Source of the DNA: JALZKA01 sp963721645
Lineage (GTDB): Bacteria > Actinomycetota > Thermoleophilia > Solirubrobacterales > 70-9
Length of the DNA stretch: 64,000 nucleotides
Assembly: GCA_963721645.1 (NCBI GenBank)
Contig: CAVRJK010000002.1
Coordinates: forward strand, 930,001 to 994,000
Direction: 5' to 3'
Shown here: positions 8,088 through 16,811 of the stretch, piece by piece
Position numbering within the stretch: position 1 is the stretch's first letter
How the letters are laid out: each line of letters opens with the position of its first letter
The notes under the pieces: generated by a model
Told to the model about the DNA's origin: nothing
The model's database searches: none
The model's input: the letters and a program-made list of their open reading frames with translations, nothing else
Position numbers and translations under genes: made by a program

Positions 8088-9658
8088 TGAAGGTCCTGGT
8101 GAAGGAGAAGATCGCCGAGACGGGCGTGGACCTCCTGCGGGAAGACTTCGACGTCGAGCTTGGACTCGACTGGGATCAAGAGACGCTCGATGAGAGGATC
8201 GGCGAGTTCGACGCGCTGATCGTCCGCTCGGCGACCAAAGTCACCGCTGAGCTCATCGCGAAGGCTTCCAACCTGAAGGTCGTCGGCCGCGCCGGCACGG
8301 GCGTGGACAACGTCGACCTGGCCGCCGCCACGAAGCGGGGCATCCTGGTCGTGAACGCGCCGGAGTCGAACTCCGTCGCTGCCGCCGAGCACACGGTCGC
8401 GCTGGCCCTCGCGCTTGCGCGCAACATCCCGCAGGCCCACGGAGCGCTGGTCGGTGGCGAATGGGCCCGTTCGCGCTACGGGGGCAACGAGCTCTACGGC
8501 AAGACGCTCGGCGTGATCGGCTTCGGCCGCATCGGCCAGCTCGTCGCCCGCCGCGCCCAGTCATTCGATATGGAGGTGATCGGCTTCGACAAGTTCGTCA
8601 CGTCCGAGCGCTTCCGCGATCTGGGAGTCGAAGGCGTCGAGACTTCCGACGAGCTTTATGAGCGCGCCGACTTCATCACGATCCACCTTCCGAAGACGCC
8701 GGAGACGATCAACTGGATCGACGCGACGGCCCTTACCCGCATGAAGGACGGGGTACGGATCGTCAACTGCGCCCGCGGCGAGTTGATCGACCTCGAAGCG
8801 CTCGGCGCAGCCCTCGACTCGGGCAAGGTCGCCGGCGCTGCGCTCGACGTATTTCCCGAGGAGCCCATGACCGAGCACGCGCTCTTCGGCCGCGACGACG
8901 TCGTGGTGACTCCACACCTGGGTGCCTCGACCGCCGAGGCACAGGATCGCGCAGGCACGGACACGGCCAAGCAGGTCAAGGCCGCACTCGACGGCGGTGT
9001 CGTGACGAATGCCGTGAACCTCGGCGCGCCGCTGCCCGAGGCGGTCGCGCCCTTCGTCGGCCTCTGCCGCCGCCTCGGAACGCTCGCGCAGGGTCTCGCG
9101 GCGGGTGGTGTGGATCGGGTCCAGGCCGAGTTCCGCGGGCGCATCGCTGAGCACGACACGCGCGTTCTCGGCATCTCGGTCCTCGCCGGGGTCCTCCGGG
9201 GCCACACCGAGGAGCAGGTGAACCTCGTGAATGCATCCGCGCTCGGCGAAGAGCGGGGCATCGAACTGACCGAGCTGATCGACGCTTCGGCCGGCGATTT
9301 CACAGAGCTCATCACCGTCCGCGTCGGATCCGGGGACGACGCGGTCGAGGTTTCGGGCACGGGGGTCGGACCACGGAACGATCCGTACCTCGTCGGGGTC
9401 TGGGGCGAGGCCTTCTACATCCCGCTTGCCGAGCATCTCGCCGTGTTCCGCTACTCGGATCAGCCGGGCATGATCGGCCAGGTGGGAACCTGCTTCGGCA
9501 CCGAAGGCGTGAACATCATCTCCGCTGCGGTCGGCGCCGAGTCCCAGGACGGGCAGGCGGTAATGGTCCTGACCACGAGCGCATCCGTCGAGCAGTCGAC
9601 GATCGACCGCATCCTCGAGATGCCGGGCTTCTCCGACGGCCACGCAATCGACCTCTAG
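8087..9658 (+). CDS. serA: SerA, D-3-phosphoglycerate dehydrogenase with ACT domain
   Basis: This is the first enzyme of serine synthesis. At 523 residues it is the long (type I) form found in actinobacteria: catalytic and NAD domains with VGRAGTGVDNVD, the Rossmann motif GVIGFGRIGQLVA near residue 145, NCARGELID (Arg), DVFPEEP (Glu) and TPHLGAST (His). These are followed by the intervening substrate-binding domain and a C-terminal ACT domain (YSDQPGMIGQVGTCFGTEGVNI) that normally senses serine. It starts within the serC stop with GAGGAG upstream as ribosome site. Confidence 0.96.
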   Translation: MKVLVKEKIAETGVDLLREDFDVELGLDWDQETLDERIGEFDALIVRSATKVTAELIAKASNLKVVGRAGTGVDNVDLAAATKRGILVVNAPESNSVAAAEHTVALALALARNIPQAHGALVGGEWARSRYGGNELYGKTLGVIGFGRIGQLVARRAQSFDMEVIGFDKFVTSERFRDLGVEGVETSDELYERADFITIHLPKTPETINWIDATALTRMKDGVRIVNCARGELIDLEALGAALDSGKVAGAALDVFPEEPMTEHALFGRDDVVVTPHLGASTAEAQDRAGTDTAKQVKAALDGGVVTNAVNLGAPLPEAVAPFVGLCRRLGTLAQGLAAGGVDRVQAEFRGRIAEHDTRVLGISVLAGVLRGHTEEQVNLVNASALGEERGIELTELIDASAGDFTELITVRVGSGDDAVEVSGTGVGPRNDPYLVGVWGEAFYIPLAEHLAVFRYSDQPGMIGQVGTCFGTEGVNIISAAVGAESQDGQAVMVLTTSASVEQSTIDRILEMPGFSDGHAIDL

Positions 9659-9677
9659 AACGCCCTCGCCACCCCCC

Positions 9678-9694
9678 GAGGGGTCAGACCCCTC
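9678..9694. repeat. Dispersed palindrome GAGGGGTCAGACCCCTC
   Basis: A 17-bp palindrome with a one-base centre lies between serA and the next gene. It is followed by CACAAAC, as in the copy at 17465. It could also act as a hairpin at the end of the serA transcript. Confidence 0.65.
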
Positions 9695-9722
9695 ACAAAC
9701 CGCTAACAAACCACCGCTCGCG

Positions 9723-9728
9723 TAGGGT
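9723..9728 (+). promoter_or_regulatory. -10 box of oxidoreductase gene (TAGGGT)
   Basis: TAGGGT ends 6 nt before ATG 9735, predicting a leaderless mRNA. Confidence 0.5.
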
Positions 9729-9734
9729 GGCTCC

Positions 9735-10766
9735 ATGCGCGCGGTAGTCATCACCAAGCACGGCGGTCCCGAGGTTCTGAAGGTCGAGGAGCGACCCGAT
9801 CCGCCGGTCGGGCCGGGCGAGGTCCGCATCGCGACGAAAGCCGCCGGCATCAACTTCGCCGATCTGATGGCTCGATCGGGCGTCTACCCGGACGCGCCAA
9901 AGCCGCCCTCGGTCGTCGGCTACGAGGTCGCCGGCGAGATCGAATCTGTCGGCGATGGGGTGGAGGGCTACTCGATCGGCGACCGGGTTGTCGCCGGGAC
10001 GCGCTTCGGGGGATACGCCGAGCTCGTGAGCGTGCCCGTCGAGGGCCAGGTTCTCCGGCTTCCCGACTCGCTCTCTTTCGAGCAGGGTGCGGCGATCCCC
10101 GTCAACTACGCCACGGCTTACGCCGGCTTCGTGATGATGGGCGGCCTCCGAGAGGGCGACCGCGCTCTCATCCACGCAGCCGCCGGTGGCGTCGGAATCG
10201 CGGCAACCCAGATCGCCAAGGACATCGGCGCCGAGATCTTCGGCACCGCGTCGGCCTCCAAGCACGACGCGATCCGCGCCCAGGGTGTCCATCACGCAAT
10301 CGACTACCGCTCGGCCGACTTCGCCGAGGAGGTCATGCGCATCACCGGAGGCGAGGGCGTGGACGTCGTCATGGACGCGGTCGGGCCCTCGAGTTTCAAG
10401 CGCTCGTACGCAGTGCTTAGGCAAGGCGGGCGCTTGATCATGTTCGGCCTCTCCGAGGTTCAGACGGGGGACAAGCGCGATCTGCCCGCCGTTCTGAAAG
10501 GCCTCGTCCGGATGCCGCTGGCGACGATGCCCTGGTGGAAGAGTCTCTCGATCATGAGCGAGAACAAGGGCGTCTTCGGACTCAACATGCTGAGCTGGTG
10601 GGATCGCGAGGGCCTGGGCCGCGCGCTCGAGCCGCTCGAGGCCGGGATCGCCTCGGGCGCCTACGTGCCGGTCGTGGCGGAAGCGTTCTCCTTTGACGAC
10701 GCGCCCGCCGCCCACCGCTTCATTGGCGAGGGCAAGAACATCGGCAAGGTCGTTCTGGTCCCCTGA
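9735..10766 (+). CDS. Medium-chain reductase, quinone oxidoreductase-like
   Basis: This 343-residue zinc-independent alcohol dehydrogenase-superfamily protein resembles NADPH:quinone oxidoreductase and VAT-1. Features are an N-terminal GroES-like domain (GPGEVRIATKAAGINFADLMARSGVYP), PSVVGYEVAGEIESVG, and a Rossmann motif ALIHAAAGGVGIAATQIAK near residue 155. No catalytic-zinc Cys/His cluster is evident. The substrate cannot be told from sequence. It starts 6 nt after a TAGGGT box, and the following membrane gene begins at or just after its stop. Confidence 0.85.
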   Translation: MRAVVITKHGGPEVLKVEERPDPPVGPGEVRIATKAAGINFADLMARSGVYPDAPKPPSVVGYEVAGEIESVGDGVEGYSIGDRVVAGTRFGGYAELVSVPVEGQVLRLPDSLSFEQGAAIPVNYATAYAGFVMMGGLREGDRALIHAAAGGVGIAATQIAKDIGAEIFGTASASKHDAIRAQGVHHAIDYRSADFAEEVMRITGGEGVDVVMDAVGPSSFKRSYAVLRQGGRLIMFGLSEVQTGDKRDLPAVLKGLVRMPLATMPWWKSLSIMSENKGVFGLNMLSWWDREGLGRALEPLEAGIASGAYVPVVAEAFSFDDAPAAHRFIGEGKNIGKVVLVP

Positions 10767-10855
10767 ACGCCATCCAGGAAAGCGGGCACGAACCGGAGTT
10801 CATCTTCCTCGTCTCGTTCCTTGCAACGTTCGCGTTCATCCGCACCTCGACGCAC

Positions 10856-11389
10856 ATGATCAAGGCCAAGGTGAGCTGGTGGCCAGGCAACGTCTCAGTT
10901 GGTGGCACCCATATCCACCACCTGGTCTGGGGGATCCTCTTGATCGTCGTCTGCGGATACCTGGGACTGGTCGAGGGCATCCGCGAACAGCCCACCTACT
11001 ACGTCCTGGTCGCTCTCTTTGGTGTCGGGGCCGGGCTCACCTTCGACGAGTTCGCGCTTTGGCTGAATCTCCGCGACGTCTACTGGGAGAAGGAGGGCCG
11101 CAGCTCGATCGATGCCGTGATCATCGTTGGGATTCTTGCTCTGCTCGCTGTCACCGGCTTCCGGGTCTGGGTCGAGACGGCCGACGAGATCGCCGACGGG
11201 GTCTTCGCAGCACTTGCCGTGGTCGGCCTAGTCGGGCTCATCTTGGCGCTGATCGCAGCTGCGAAGGGTCACTTCTGGCTCGCCGCGATCGGGGTCTTCG
11301 TTTGGCCCATCGCGGCGATCGGCGCCCTACGACGCGCCACGCCGGACTCGCTTTGGGCTCGACGCGTTGATACTCTCCGAAGCCGATGA
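10856..11389 (+). CDS. Polytopic membrane protein, unknown family
   Basis: The protein has about 177 residues from ATG 10856, with hydrophobic segments around LVWGILLIVVCGYLGL, YYVLVALFGVGAGLTF, AVIIVGILALLAVTGF, VFAALAVVGLVGLILALIAAA and LAAIGVFVWPIAAIGAL, and a conserved-looking SVGGTHIHHLVWG loop. The open frame continues upstream through another membrane segment (FIFLVSFLATFAFIR), which ATG 10856 would remove. No ATG, GTG or TTG lies upstream in frame, but a CTG at 10763 overlaps the preceding stop (CTGA) and may be the true start. The stop overlaps the ATG of the leucine leader peptide. Function is not recognised. Confidence 0.7.
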   Translation: MIKAKVSWWPGNVSVGGTHIHHLVWGILLIVVCGYLGLVEGIREQPTYYVLVALFGVGAGLTFDEFALWLNLRDVYWEKEGRSSIDAVIIVGILALLAVTGFRVWVETADEIADGVFAALAVVGLVGLILALIAAAKGHFWLAAIGVFVWPIAAIGALRRATPDSLWARRVDTLRSR

Positions 11390-11445
11390 CCTGCCGCACG
11401 CTCAACCTGTCGCTCCTCCTTTTCCTCCCCCGCTGGGGGAATTAA
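11386..11445 (+). CDS. leuL: Leucine-rich leader peptide of leuA
   Basis: A 19-residue ORF reads MTCRTLNLSLLLFLPRWGN. Six of the 19 residues are Leu, five of them inside LNLSLLLFL. Its ATG overlaps the stop of the upstream gene (ATGA), and a GATACT-like -10 lies 11 nt before it. A CCCCC-GCT-GGGGG hairpin overlaps the end of the ORF, and further GC-rich pairing (GCGGC/GCCGC) follows before the leuA ribosome site. This is the layout expected for leucine-dependent attenuation, where ribosomes stalling at Leu codons change the downstream fold. Leucine leaders before leuA are known in actinobacteria; this one is inferred from sequence. Confidence 0.72.
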   Translation: MTCRTLNLSLLLFLPRWGN

Positions 11446-11512
11446 TCGTCGGCGGCGCGCGAGCCGCACACCCAGCACAGGTACATCGGACTTGACGGAG
11501 AAGGAGCAACTC

Positions 11513-13108
11513 ATGGGCACCAAGCCCCAATCGGATTCAAACCGGGTCGAGATCTTCGACACGACGCTTCGGGACGGCGAGCAGTCGCCCGGCATCTCGC
11601 TGAACACGCAGGAGAAGGTCGAGATCGCTCAGCAACTCTCCCGCCTTGGCGTGGACGTGATCGAGGCCGGCTTCCCGATCACCTCGCCGGGAGACTTTGA
11701 GGCCGTCGAGGCGATCGCCCGCGGCGTCCAAGGCCCCGTCATCTGCGGGCTCGCACGCACGCACAAGGCCGACATCGACGCAGCGTGGAACGCGATCAAG
11801 GACTCGGAGCGCCCGCGGATCCACACCTTCATCTCCACCTCCGACATCCACATCGAGCACCAGCTCCAGACGACCCACGAGGACGTCAAGGGTCAAGCTC
11901 GGGCGGCGGTCGTGCTCGCCAAGTCGTATTGCTCAGACGTCGAGTTTTCGCCGATGGACGCGACGCGAGCCGACGTGGACTTCACCGCCGAGGTGTGTTC
12001 GATCGCCGTTGCCGAAGGCGCGACCGTGATCAACATCCCGGACACCGTCGGCTACACGACGCCCGAGGAGTACACGGCTTACCTCAAGCGCCTGTACGAG
12101 CTGGTTCCCGGCCTGGACGGCGTGACCGTCTCGGTCCACTGCCACGACGACCTGGGCCTCGCCGTCGCCAACTCCTACGCGGGCGTTCTGGCGGGCGCTC
12201 GTCAGGTGGAGTGCGCGGTCAACGGGATCGGCGAGAGGGCCGGCAACTGCTCGCTCGAGGAGATCGTGATGCTGCTCCGCACGCGCACCGACGAACACGG
12301 GCTGGACACGAGCCTTGACGCGACCGAGTTGGCCCGCACGAGCCGCATGATTTCGCGCCTGACCGGATATCCGGTGCAGCCGAACAAGGCGATCGTCGGC
12401 CGCAACGCCTTCGCTCACGAGTCGGGCATCCATCAGGACGGAGTGCTGAAGGAACGGACCACCTACGAGATCATGGACCCGACCGAGGTCGGGCTCGAGT
12501 CGAACTCGATCGTCCTGGGCAAGCACTCGGGGCGCCACGCCCTGAAGGACGCACTCGAACAGCTCGGCTTCAAGGTCGAGGGCTCGGCACTCAACCAGGC
12601 GTTCAAGCGCTTCAAGGAGATCGCTGACAAGAAGAAACAGGTCACCGCCCTTGATCTGGAGGCAATCGTCTCTGATGAGATGCGCGAGCGCACCGACTCC
12701 TATGGGCTCGGCTGGTTCGAGGTCGAGGCCGGCTCTCAGAAAGAGCCGCACGCAAAGGTTTCGGTTCGGATGCCATCCGGCGAGGAGTCGATCGGCGAGT
12801 CCACCGGCGACGGCCCGATCGACGCCATATTCGGCGCGATCCGCTCAGCAATCCCGACCGAGTGCGAGCTCCGCTCCTTCACGGTGGCCGCTGTGACCGA
12901 GGGCGAGGATGCTCTCGGCGAGGTCACCGTGATGCTCCGTGCCCACGGCCGGCTCGCTTCGGGGCAAGGCGTCGCGACCGACATCCTCGAGGCTTCGGCC
13001 CGCGCATACGTGAGGGCGCTCTCGAACGCGCTCGACGGCGCTGCGGTCCGCGAGGCCGAGGGCCTCACCGAGGAGTCGGCGAAGTTGCCGGCAACTCCCG
13101 GGCCGTAG
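11513..13108 (+). CDS. leuA: LeuA, 2-isopropylmalate synthase
   Basis: This enzyme condenses 2-ketoisovalerate with acetyl-CoA, committing to leucine. The 531-residue protein has the DRE-TIM barrel motif FDTTLRDGEQSPG (residues 14-26), metal-site HCHDDLGLA, GIGERAGNCSLEEI, HESGIHQDG, and a C-terminal LeuA dimerisation/regulatory domain (about 390-510) that normally binds leucine. ATG 11513 is preceded by AAGGAG at 6 nt. Its stop codon TAG forms the first three bases of the -10 box of the next gene. Confidence 0.96.
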   Translation: MGTKPQSDSNRVEIFDTTLRDGEQSPGISLNTQEKVEIAQQLSRLGVDVIEAGFPITSPGDFEAVEAIARGVQGPVICGLARTHKADIDAAWNAIKDSERPRIHTFISTSDIHIEHQLQTTHEDVKGQARAAVVLAKSYCSDVEFSPMDATRADVDFTAEVCSIAVAEGATVINIPDTVGYTTPEEYTAYLKRLYELVPGLDGVTVSVHCHDDLGLAVANSYAGVLAGARQVECAVNGIGERAGNCSLEEIVMLLRTRTDEHGLDTSLDATELARTSRMISRLTGYPVQPNKAIVGRNAFAHESGIHQDGVLKERTTYEIMDPTEVGLESNSIVLGKHSGRHALKDALEQLGFKVEGSALNQAFKRFKEIADKKKQVTALDLEAIVSDEMRERTDSYGLGWFEVEAGSQKEPHAKVSVRMPSGEESIGESTGDGPIDAIFGAIRSAIPTECELRSFTVAAVTEGEDALGEVTVMLRAHGRLASGQGVATDILEASARAYVRALSNALDGAAVREAEGLTEESAKLPATPGP

Positions 13109-13111
13109 AGT
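13106..13111 (+). promoter_or_regulatory. -10 box of SDR gene (TAGAGT)
   Basis: TAGAGT includes the leuA stop codon and ends 7 nt before ATG 13119, predicting a leaderless start. Confidence 0.5.
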
Positions 13112-13118
13112 CCGGCGC

Positions 13119-13856
13119 ATGGGACAACTAGACGGCCGAAAGATTCTGATCACCGGTGCCTCTTCCGGGATCGGCGAGGCGACCGCCGAGGCGATCGTCG
13201 CTGAGGGCGGTGCTGTCGCGCTCGGCGCGAGGCGCAAGGACAAGCTCGACGAGCTTGCCGGCCGTCTCGACGGTGACGCCTACGCGATCGAGGCCGACAT
13301 CGGCGATGAGGCTGACGCGAAGAAGCTCGTTGAAGAGGCGAACGAGGCGATGGGCGGCCTCGACGGGCTCGTGAACAACGCCGGCGTGATGCTCCTCGGA
13401 CCGCTTCAAGGTGCCGACCCCGAGGAGTGGCGGACGATGATCAACGTCAACTGCCTCGGCCTTTTGTATTGCACGCACTACGCGCTGCCCATCATCCGGG
13501 ACGGCGGGGGAGGGGACGTGGTCAACGTGTCCTCGGTCGCCGGCCGCACTGCTGCACTTGGATCGGGCGTCTACAACATGACCAAGTGGGGCGTTGTCGG
13601 CTTTTCAGAGTCCCTTCGCCAGGAGGGCTCGCACATCGGGGTCCGGGTCACCTGCGTCGAGCCTGGTTTCGTCGAGACCGAACTCCAAGGCCACAACACA
13701 AACCCACTGGTAGTCGAGCGGATCGAGAAGATGAAGGAGCAGACGGGCAAGGTCCTCGAGTCGGCGGACATCGCGAACGCGATCGTCTACGCGCTCGCCC
13801 AGCCCAAGCACGTCTCGATCAACGAGATCCTCGTGCGCCCGAGTACCACCCACTGA
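13119..13856 (+). CDS. Short-chain dehydrogenase/reductase
   Basis: This 245-residue classical SDR has the NAD(P)-binding TGASSGIG near residue 12, NNAG near 88, catalytic Ser in NVSSVAGR, YNMTK (Tyr and Lys), and PGFVETEL. The Arg pair after the second strand (ALGARRKDKL) suggests NADPH preference. It resembles the YdfG/serine 3-dehydrogenase-like group, but its substrate is unknown. A hydrolase gene follows 5 bp after its stop and may be co-transcribed. Confidence 0.85.
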   Translation: MGQLDGRKILITGASSGIGEATAEAIVAEGGAVALGARRKDKLDELAGRLDGDAYAIEADIGDEADAKKLVEEANEAMGGLDGLVNNAGVMLLGPLQGADPEEWRTMINVNCLGLLYCTHYALPIIRDGGGGDVVNVSSVAGRTAALGSGVYNMTKWGVVGFSESLRQEGSHIGVRVTCVEPGFVETELQGHNTNPLVVERIEKMKEQTGKVLESADIANAIVYALAQPKHVSINEILVRPSTTH

Positions 13857-13861
13857 CGGCG

Positions 13862-14851
13862 ATGGCGCTGCCGGACCTGGTCGCAAGCTGGCGCGACCGA
13901 GGCGAGATGCGAGACGTGGACGGACGCGAGGTGTTCGTCGTCCGCGGTGGCTCACAGGGCGTTCCGCTCCTGCTTCTCCACGGCTTTCCTTCGTCGTCGT
14001 TTGACTGGCGGGGAGTGGTGGAGGAGCTCGGCGACCGCGCCTGGATCGCACTCGACTTCATCGGCTTCGGGCTGTCAGAGAAGCCGCGTGTCGGCAACGA
14101 CCTGCGCGTCCAGGCGGATTTGGTTGAAGCGATACTGGCCCAGCAGGGGCTGGATCGAGTGCGGATCGTCGCCCACGACATGGGCACCTCGGTCGCAAAC
14201 GAGCTGATGGCGCGCGACATCGACGGGCAGCTCCCCTTCGGTTGCGACGCGGCTCTCCTTTTCAATGGCTCGATGGTGGTCGAGCGCGCGTCCCTCACCT
14301 GGGAGCAGAAGATGCTCCGCTCGCACGCCGGGGTCGTGCTCGCGGCGCTCTCGAACCCGCTGAGTCTCAAGCGCGGCCTTGGTGGCACCTTCTCCGAGGC
14401 CCACCCGGCGTCCGCCGAAGAGCTGCGCTGTCAGTGGGCGCTACTCAGCCACAACGCCGGCAACCGAAACCTCCACCGCGCGATCTCCTACATCGACCAG
14501 CGGATCGAGCTTGCGCCCCGTTGGCACGGAGCGATCCGCGATTGGCAGGGCCGCCTGGAGTTGGCATGGGGCCTTGAGGACCCGGTCGCGACCGTGGAGG
14601 TCCTGGCCGCCGTGCGCGACCTGCGCCCCGCGGCGCCCGTCCACGAACTGCCGGGCCTCGGCCACTATCCGCAAGTCGAGGACCCCGCGCGCCTGGCGAA
14701 GGTCGTGGCCAAAGCGCTTAGCAGCGCTTTAGGGGCCAGACCCCTCCCGGCGGCGGTCGTGCCTACAGCGGCCAAGAGGGGCCAGACCCGGGGCCAGACC
14801 CCTTCGTGGTGTCGCGTACGAGCGTATGCGATAACGTACGGGCCGTTATGA
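13862..14851 (+). CDS. Alpha/beta hydrolase, epoxide hydrolase/dehalogenase type
   Basis: This 329-residue alpha/beta hydrolase has LLLLHGFPSSSFDW (oxyanion region), a nucleophile elbow VAHDMGTSVANE in which the nucleophile is Asp rather than Ser, and a late His in LPGLGHYPQVEDP. An Asp nucleophile is typical of epoxide hydrolases and haloalkane dehalogenases; the substrate is not known. The last 35 or so residues (from GARPLP onward) are encoded by GGGGCCAGACCCC-type repeats and read as an unrelated tail, so the ancestral stop was probably near 14730. ATG 13862 follows the SDR stop. The end overlaps the next gene by ATGA. Confidence 0.78.
   Translation: MALPDLVASWRDRGEMRDVDGREVFVVRGGSQGVPLLLLHGFPSSSFDWRGVVEELGDRAWIALDFIGFGLSEKPRVGNDLRVQADLVEAILAQQGLDRVRIVAHDMGTSVANELMARDIDGQLPFGCDAALLFNGSMVVERASLTWEQKMLRSHAGVVLAALSNPLSLKRGLGGTFSEAHPASAEELRCQWALLSHNAGNRNLHRAISYIDQRIELAPRWHGAIRDWQGRLELAWGLEDPVATVEVLAAVRDLRPAAPVHELPGLGHYPQVEDPARLAKVVAKALSSALGARPLPAAVVPTAAKRGQTRGQTPSWCRVRAYAITYGPL
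14731..14802. repeat. Cluster of GGGGCCAGACCCC repeats
   Basis: Copies lie at 14731-14745, about 14777-14789 (imperfect) and 14790-14802, a C-for-T variant of the GGGGTCAGACCCC palindrome found elsewhere in the window. They encode the odd C-terminus of the upstream hydrolase. Confidence 0.6.
14832..14837 (+). promoter_or_regulatory. -10 box of XRE regulator (TAACGT)
   Basis: TAACGT lies 10 nt before ATG 14848. It sits within a partly symmetric stretch (CGTACGA...AACGTACG, about 14815-14841) that could be an autoregulatory operator. Confidence 0.4.
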
Positions 14852-15429
14852 GTGCGATTGCAACAGAGAACGGGGCGGTCGGCGAGCGAGTCAAGGCCCT
14901 TCGGCGCTCGATGCACCTGTCGCTCCGCGAGCTTTCCGAGCGCTCCGGGGTTTCGGCGCCGATGCTCTCGCAGGTCGAGCGAGGGGACACCTCACCGACG
15001 CTCACGGTTGCGGGCAAGATCGCCACGGGCCTCGAGCTCACGCTCTCGCAACTGCTTCGTCTGGACGAGGGCCAACACGTTGTCGTCGTGCCCAAGGGCT
15101 CGGGCCGTTCGCGGAGCAGAGGCGGTCACAGCCTCGAGGAGCTCACACCGGCGCTTCCGGGCCAGCGCGCCGACGTTTCGCGCCACACGCTCGATCCCGG
15201 AGCCTCGACCGGCGGCCCATCCGACCCGCCCATGCACGAGGCGGGGGCTCGCGAGACCGCGCTTGTCCTCGAAGGCCGGCTGACGCTCATCGTCGACTCC
15301 GAAGCTCATACGCTCCAGACAGGCGACGCCGTCACGTTCGACGCCGATCTGCCACACCACTTCGAAAACCGCGACGCCTCGCCCTGCGAGTTCGTCGCCG
15401 TAGTTGCCGCAGGCCTGCGGCGCTCATAG
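14848..15429 (+). CDS. XRE-family regulator with cupin domain
   Basis: This 193-residue regulator has an N-terminal helix-turn-helix (VKALRRSMHLSLRELSERSGVSAPMLSQVERGDTSPTL, about residues 14-50) and a C-terminal cupin domain (ETALVLEGRLTLIVDSEAHTLQTGDAVTFDADLPHHFEN). This architecture fits small-molecule-sensing repressors of the PuuR/SutR type. It ends 9 bp before leuC and shares its orientation, so it may be co-transcribed with leuCD and regulate it; that link is inference. The effector is unknown. Confidence 0.85.
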   Translation: MSAIATENGAVGERVKALRRSMHLSLRELSERSGVSAPMLSQVERGDTSPTLTVAGKIATGLELTLSQLLRLDEGQHVVVVPKGSGRSRSRGGHSLEELTPALPGQRADVSRHTLDPGASTGGPSDPPMHEAGARETALVLEGRLTLIVDSEAHTLQTGDAVTFDADLPHHFENRDASPCEFVAVVAAGLRRS

Positions 15430-15438
15430 GAGGTACCG

Positions 15439-16803
15439 ATGCCGAAGACGATGTTCGAGAAGATCTGGGAGAACCACGCGGTCGGCGACGACCTCATCTA
15501 CATCGACCTCCATCTGGTCCACGAGGTCACGTCACCCCAGGCGTTCGAAAGCCTCCGCCTGGCCGGGCGCCCGGTCCGCCGCCCCGACCGTACGCTCGCG
15601 ACGGCCGATCACAACGTGCCGACTGACGGCACGCCCACGGCCAAGATGATCACCGACGAGCTCTCGCGAAAGCAGGTCGAGACCCTCGAGCAGAACTGCG
15701 CCGAGTTCGGCGTGCCGATCTACTCGCTGGGCTCAGACCGCCAGGGCATCGTCCACGTGATCGGCCCCGAGCTGGGCGTGACGCAGCCGGGCATGACGAT
15801 CGTCTGCGGCGACTCGCACACCTCCACGCACGGCGCCTTCGGGGCACTCGCCTTCGGTATCGGCACCTCGGAGGTCGAGCACGTCCTGGCGACGCAGACG
15901 CTCCTGCAAAAGCGTCCCAAGACCATGCGCATCTCCTATTCCGGCGAGCTCGGACACGGCGTTGTCGCCAAGGACCTGATCCTCGCGACGATCGGCAAGC
16001 TCGGCACCGGCGGAATGGTCGGCCATGCGGTCGAGTACGCGGGGGAGACGATGGACGGCCTCTCGATGGAGAACCGCATGACCATCTGCAACATGACGAT
16101 CGAGGGCGGCGGCCGCGCCGGCATGATCGCCCCGGACGAGACGACGTTCGAGTGGATCGACGGCCGCACCGCTGCGCCCGCCGACTTCGACGAGGCGGTC
16201 GCCGAATGGCAGAAGCTGCCGACCGAAGAAGGCGCGTCCTTCGACACCGAGGTCGAGGTGGACGCCGCCGAGATCTCGCCGATGGTCACCTGGGGCACCA
16301 CGCCCGGCCAGGTCGTCCAGGTCACGGACTCCGTGCCCGAGCCGACCGACGAGGTGGAAGAGCGAGCTCTTCAGTACATGGCGCTCAAGCCCGGCACGCC
16401 CATGCAGGAGATCCCGCTCGAGCGAATATTCATCGGCTCGTGCACCAACTCGCGGATTGGCGACCTGCGTGAGGCCGCGTCGGTGGTCAAGGGCCGCAAG
16501 GTCTCGTCCTCGCTCGAAGCGATGGTCGTGCCCGGCTCGGTGCAGGTCAAGGCGCAAGCCGAGGCGGAGGGCCTCGACGAGATCTTTCGCGCCGCCGGCT
16601 TCGACTGGCGCTCGGCCGGCTGCTCGATGTGCCTGGGGATGAACCCGGACATCCTGAGCCCAGGGGAGCGCTGCGCCTCGACCTCAAACCGCAACTTCGA
16701 GGGACGCCAGGGCAAGGGCGGGCGCACCCACCTCGTGAGCCCCAAGATGGCGGCAGCAGCCGCGATCGAGGGCCATTTCGTCGACATCCGCGATTGGAGC
16801 TGA
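15439..16803 (+). CDS. leuC: LeuC, 3-isopropylmalate dehydratase large subunit
   Basis: This aconitase-family large subunit isomerises 2- to 3-isopropylmalate with LeuD. The 454-residue protein has TADHNVPTDG, CGDSHTSTHGAFG, and the three Cys ligands of the [4Fe-4S] cluster in GSCTNSR and CSMCLGMN, plus the TSNRNFEGRQGKGGRTHLVSP C-terminal signature. ATG 15439 has a strong AGGAGG site 5 nt upstream. It is followed by a short Cys-rich ORF and then leuD. Confidence 0.96.
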   Translation: MPKTMFEKIWENHAVGDDLIYIDLHLVHEVTSPQAFESLRLAGRPVRRPDRTLATADHNVPTDGTPTAKMITDELSRKQVETLEQNCAEFGVPIYSLGSDRQGIVHVIGPELGVTQPGMTIVCGDSHTSTHGAFGALAFGIGTSEVEHVLATQTLLQKRPKTMRISYSGELGHGVVAKDLILATIGKLGTGGMVGHAVEYAGETMDGLSMENRMTICNMTIEGGGRAGMIAPDETTFEWIDGRTAAPADFDEAVAEWQKLPTEEGASFDTEVEVDAAEISPMVTWGTTPGQVVQVTDSVPEPTDEVEERALQYMALKPGTPMQEIPLERIFIGSCTNSRIGDLREAASVVKGRKVSSSLEAMVVPGSVQVKAQAEAEGLDEIFRAAGFDWRSAGCSMCLGMNPDILSPGERCASTSNRNFEGRQGKGGRTHLVSPKMAAAAAIEGHFVDIRDWS

Positions 16804-16811
16804 ATAGAGAA

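Noticed and set aside
8561..9853. Long minus-strand frame of 430 codons
   Set aside because: It lies antisense to serA and reads as a GC-rich shadow with no family features.
10693..11370. 225-codon frame overlapping the oxidoreductase end and the membrane gene
   Set aside because: Its product is Arg/His-rich with no hydrophobic segments, whereas the alternative frame encodes a clean membrane protein.
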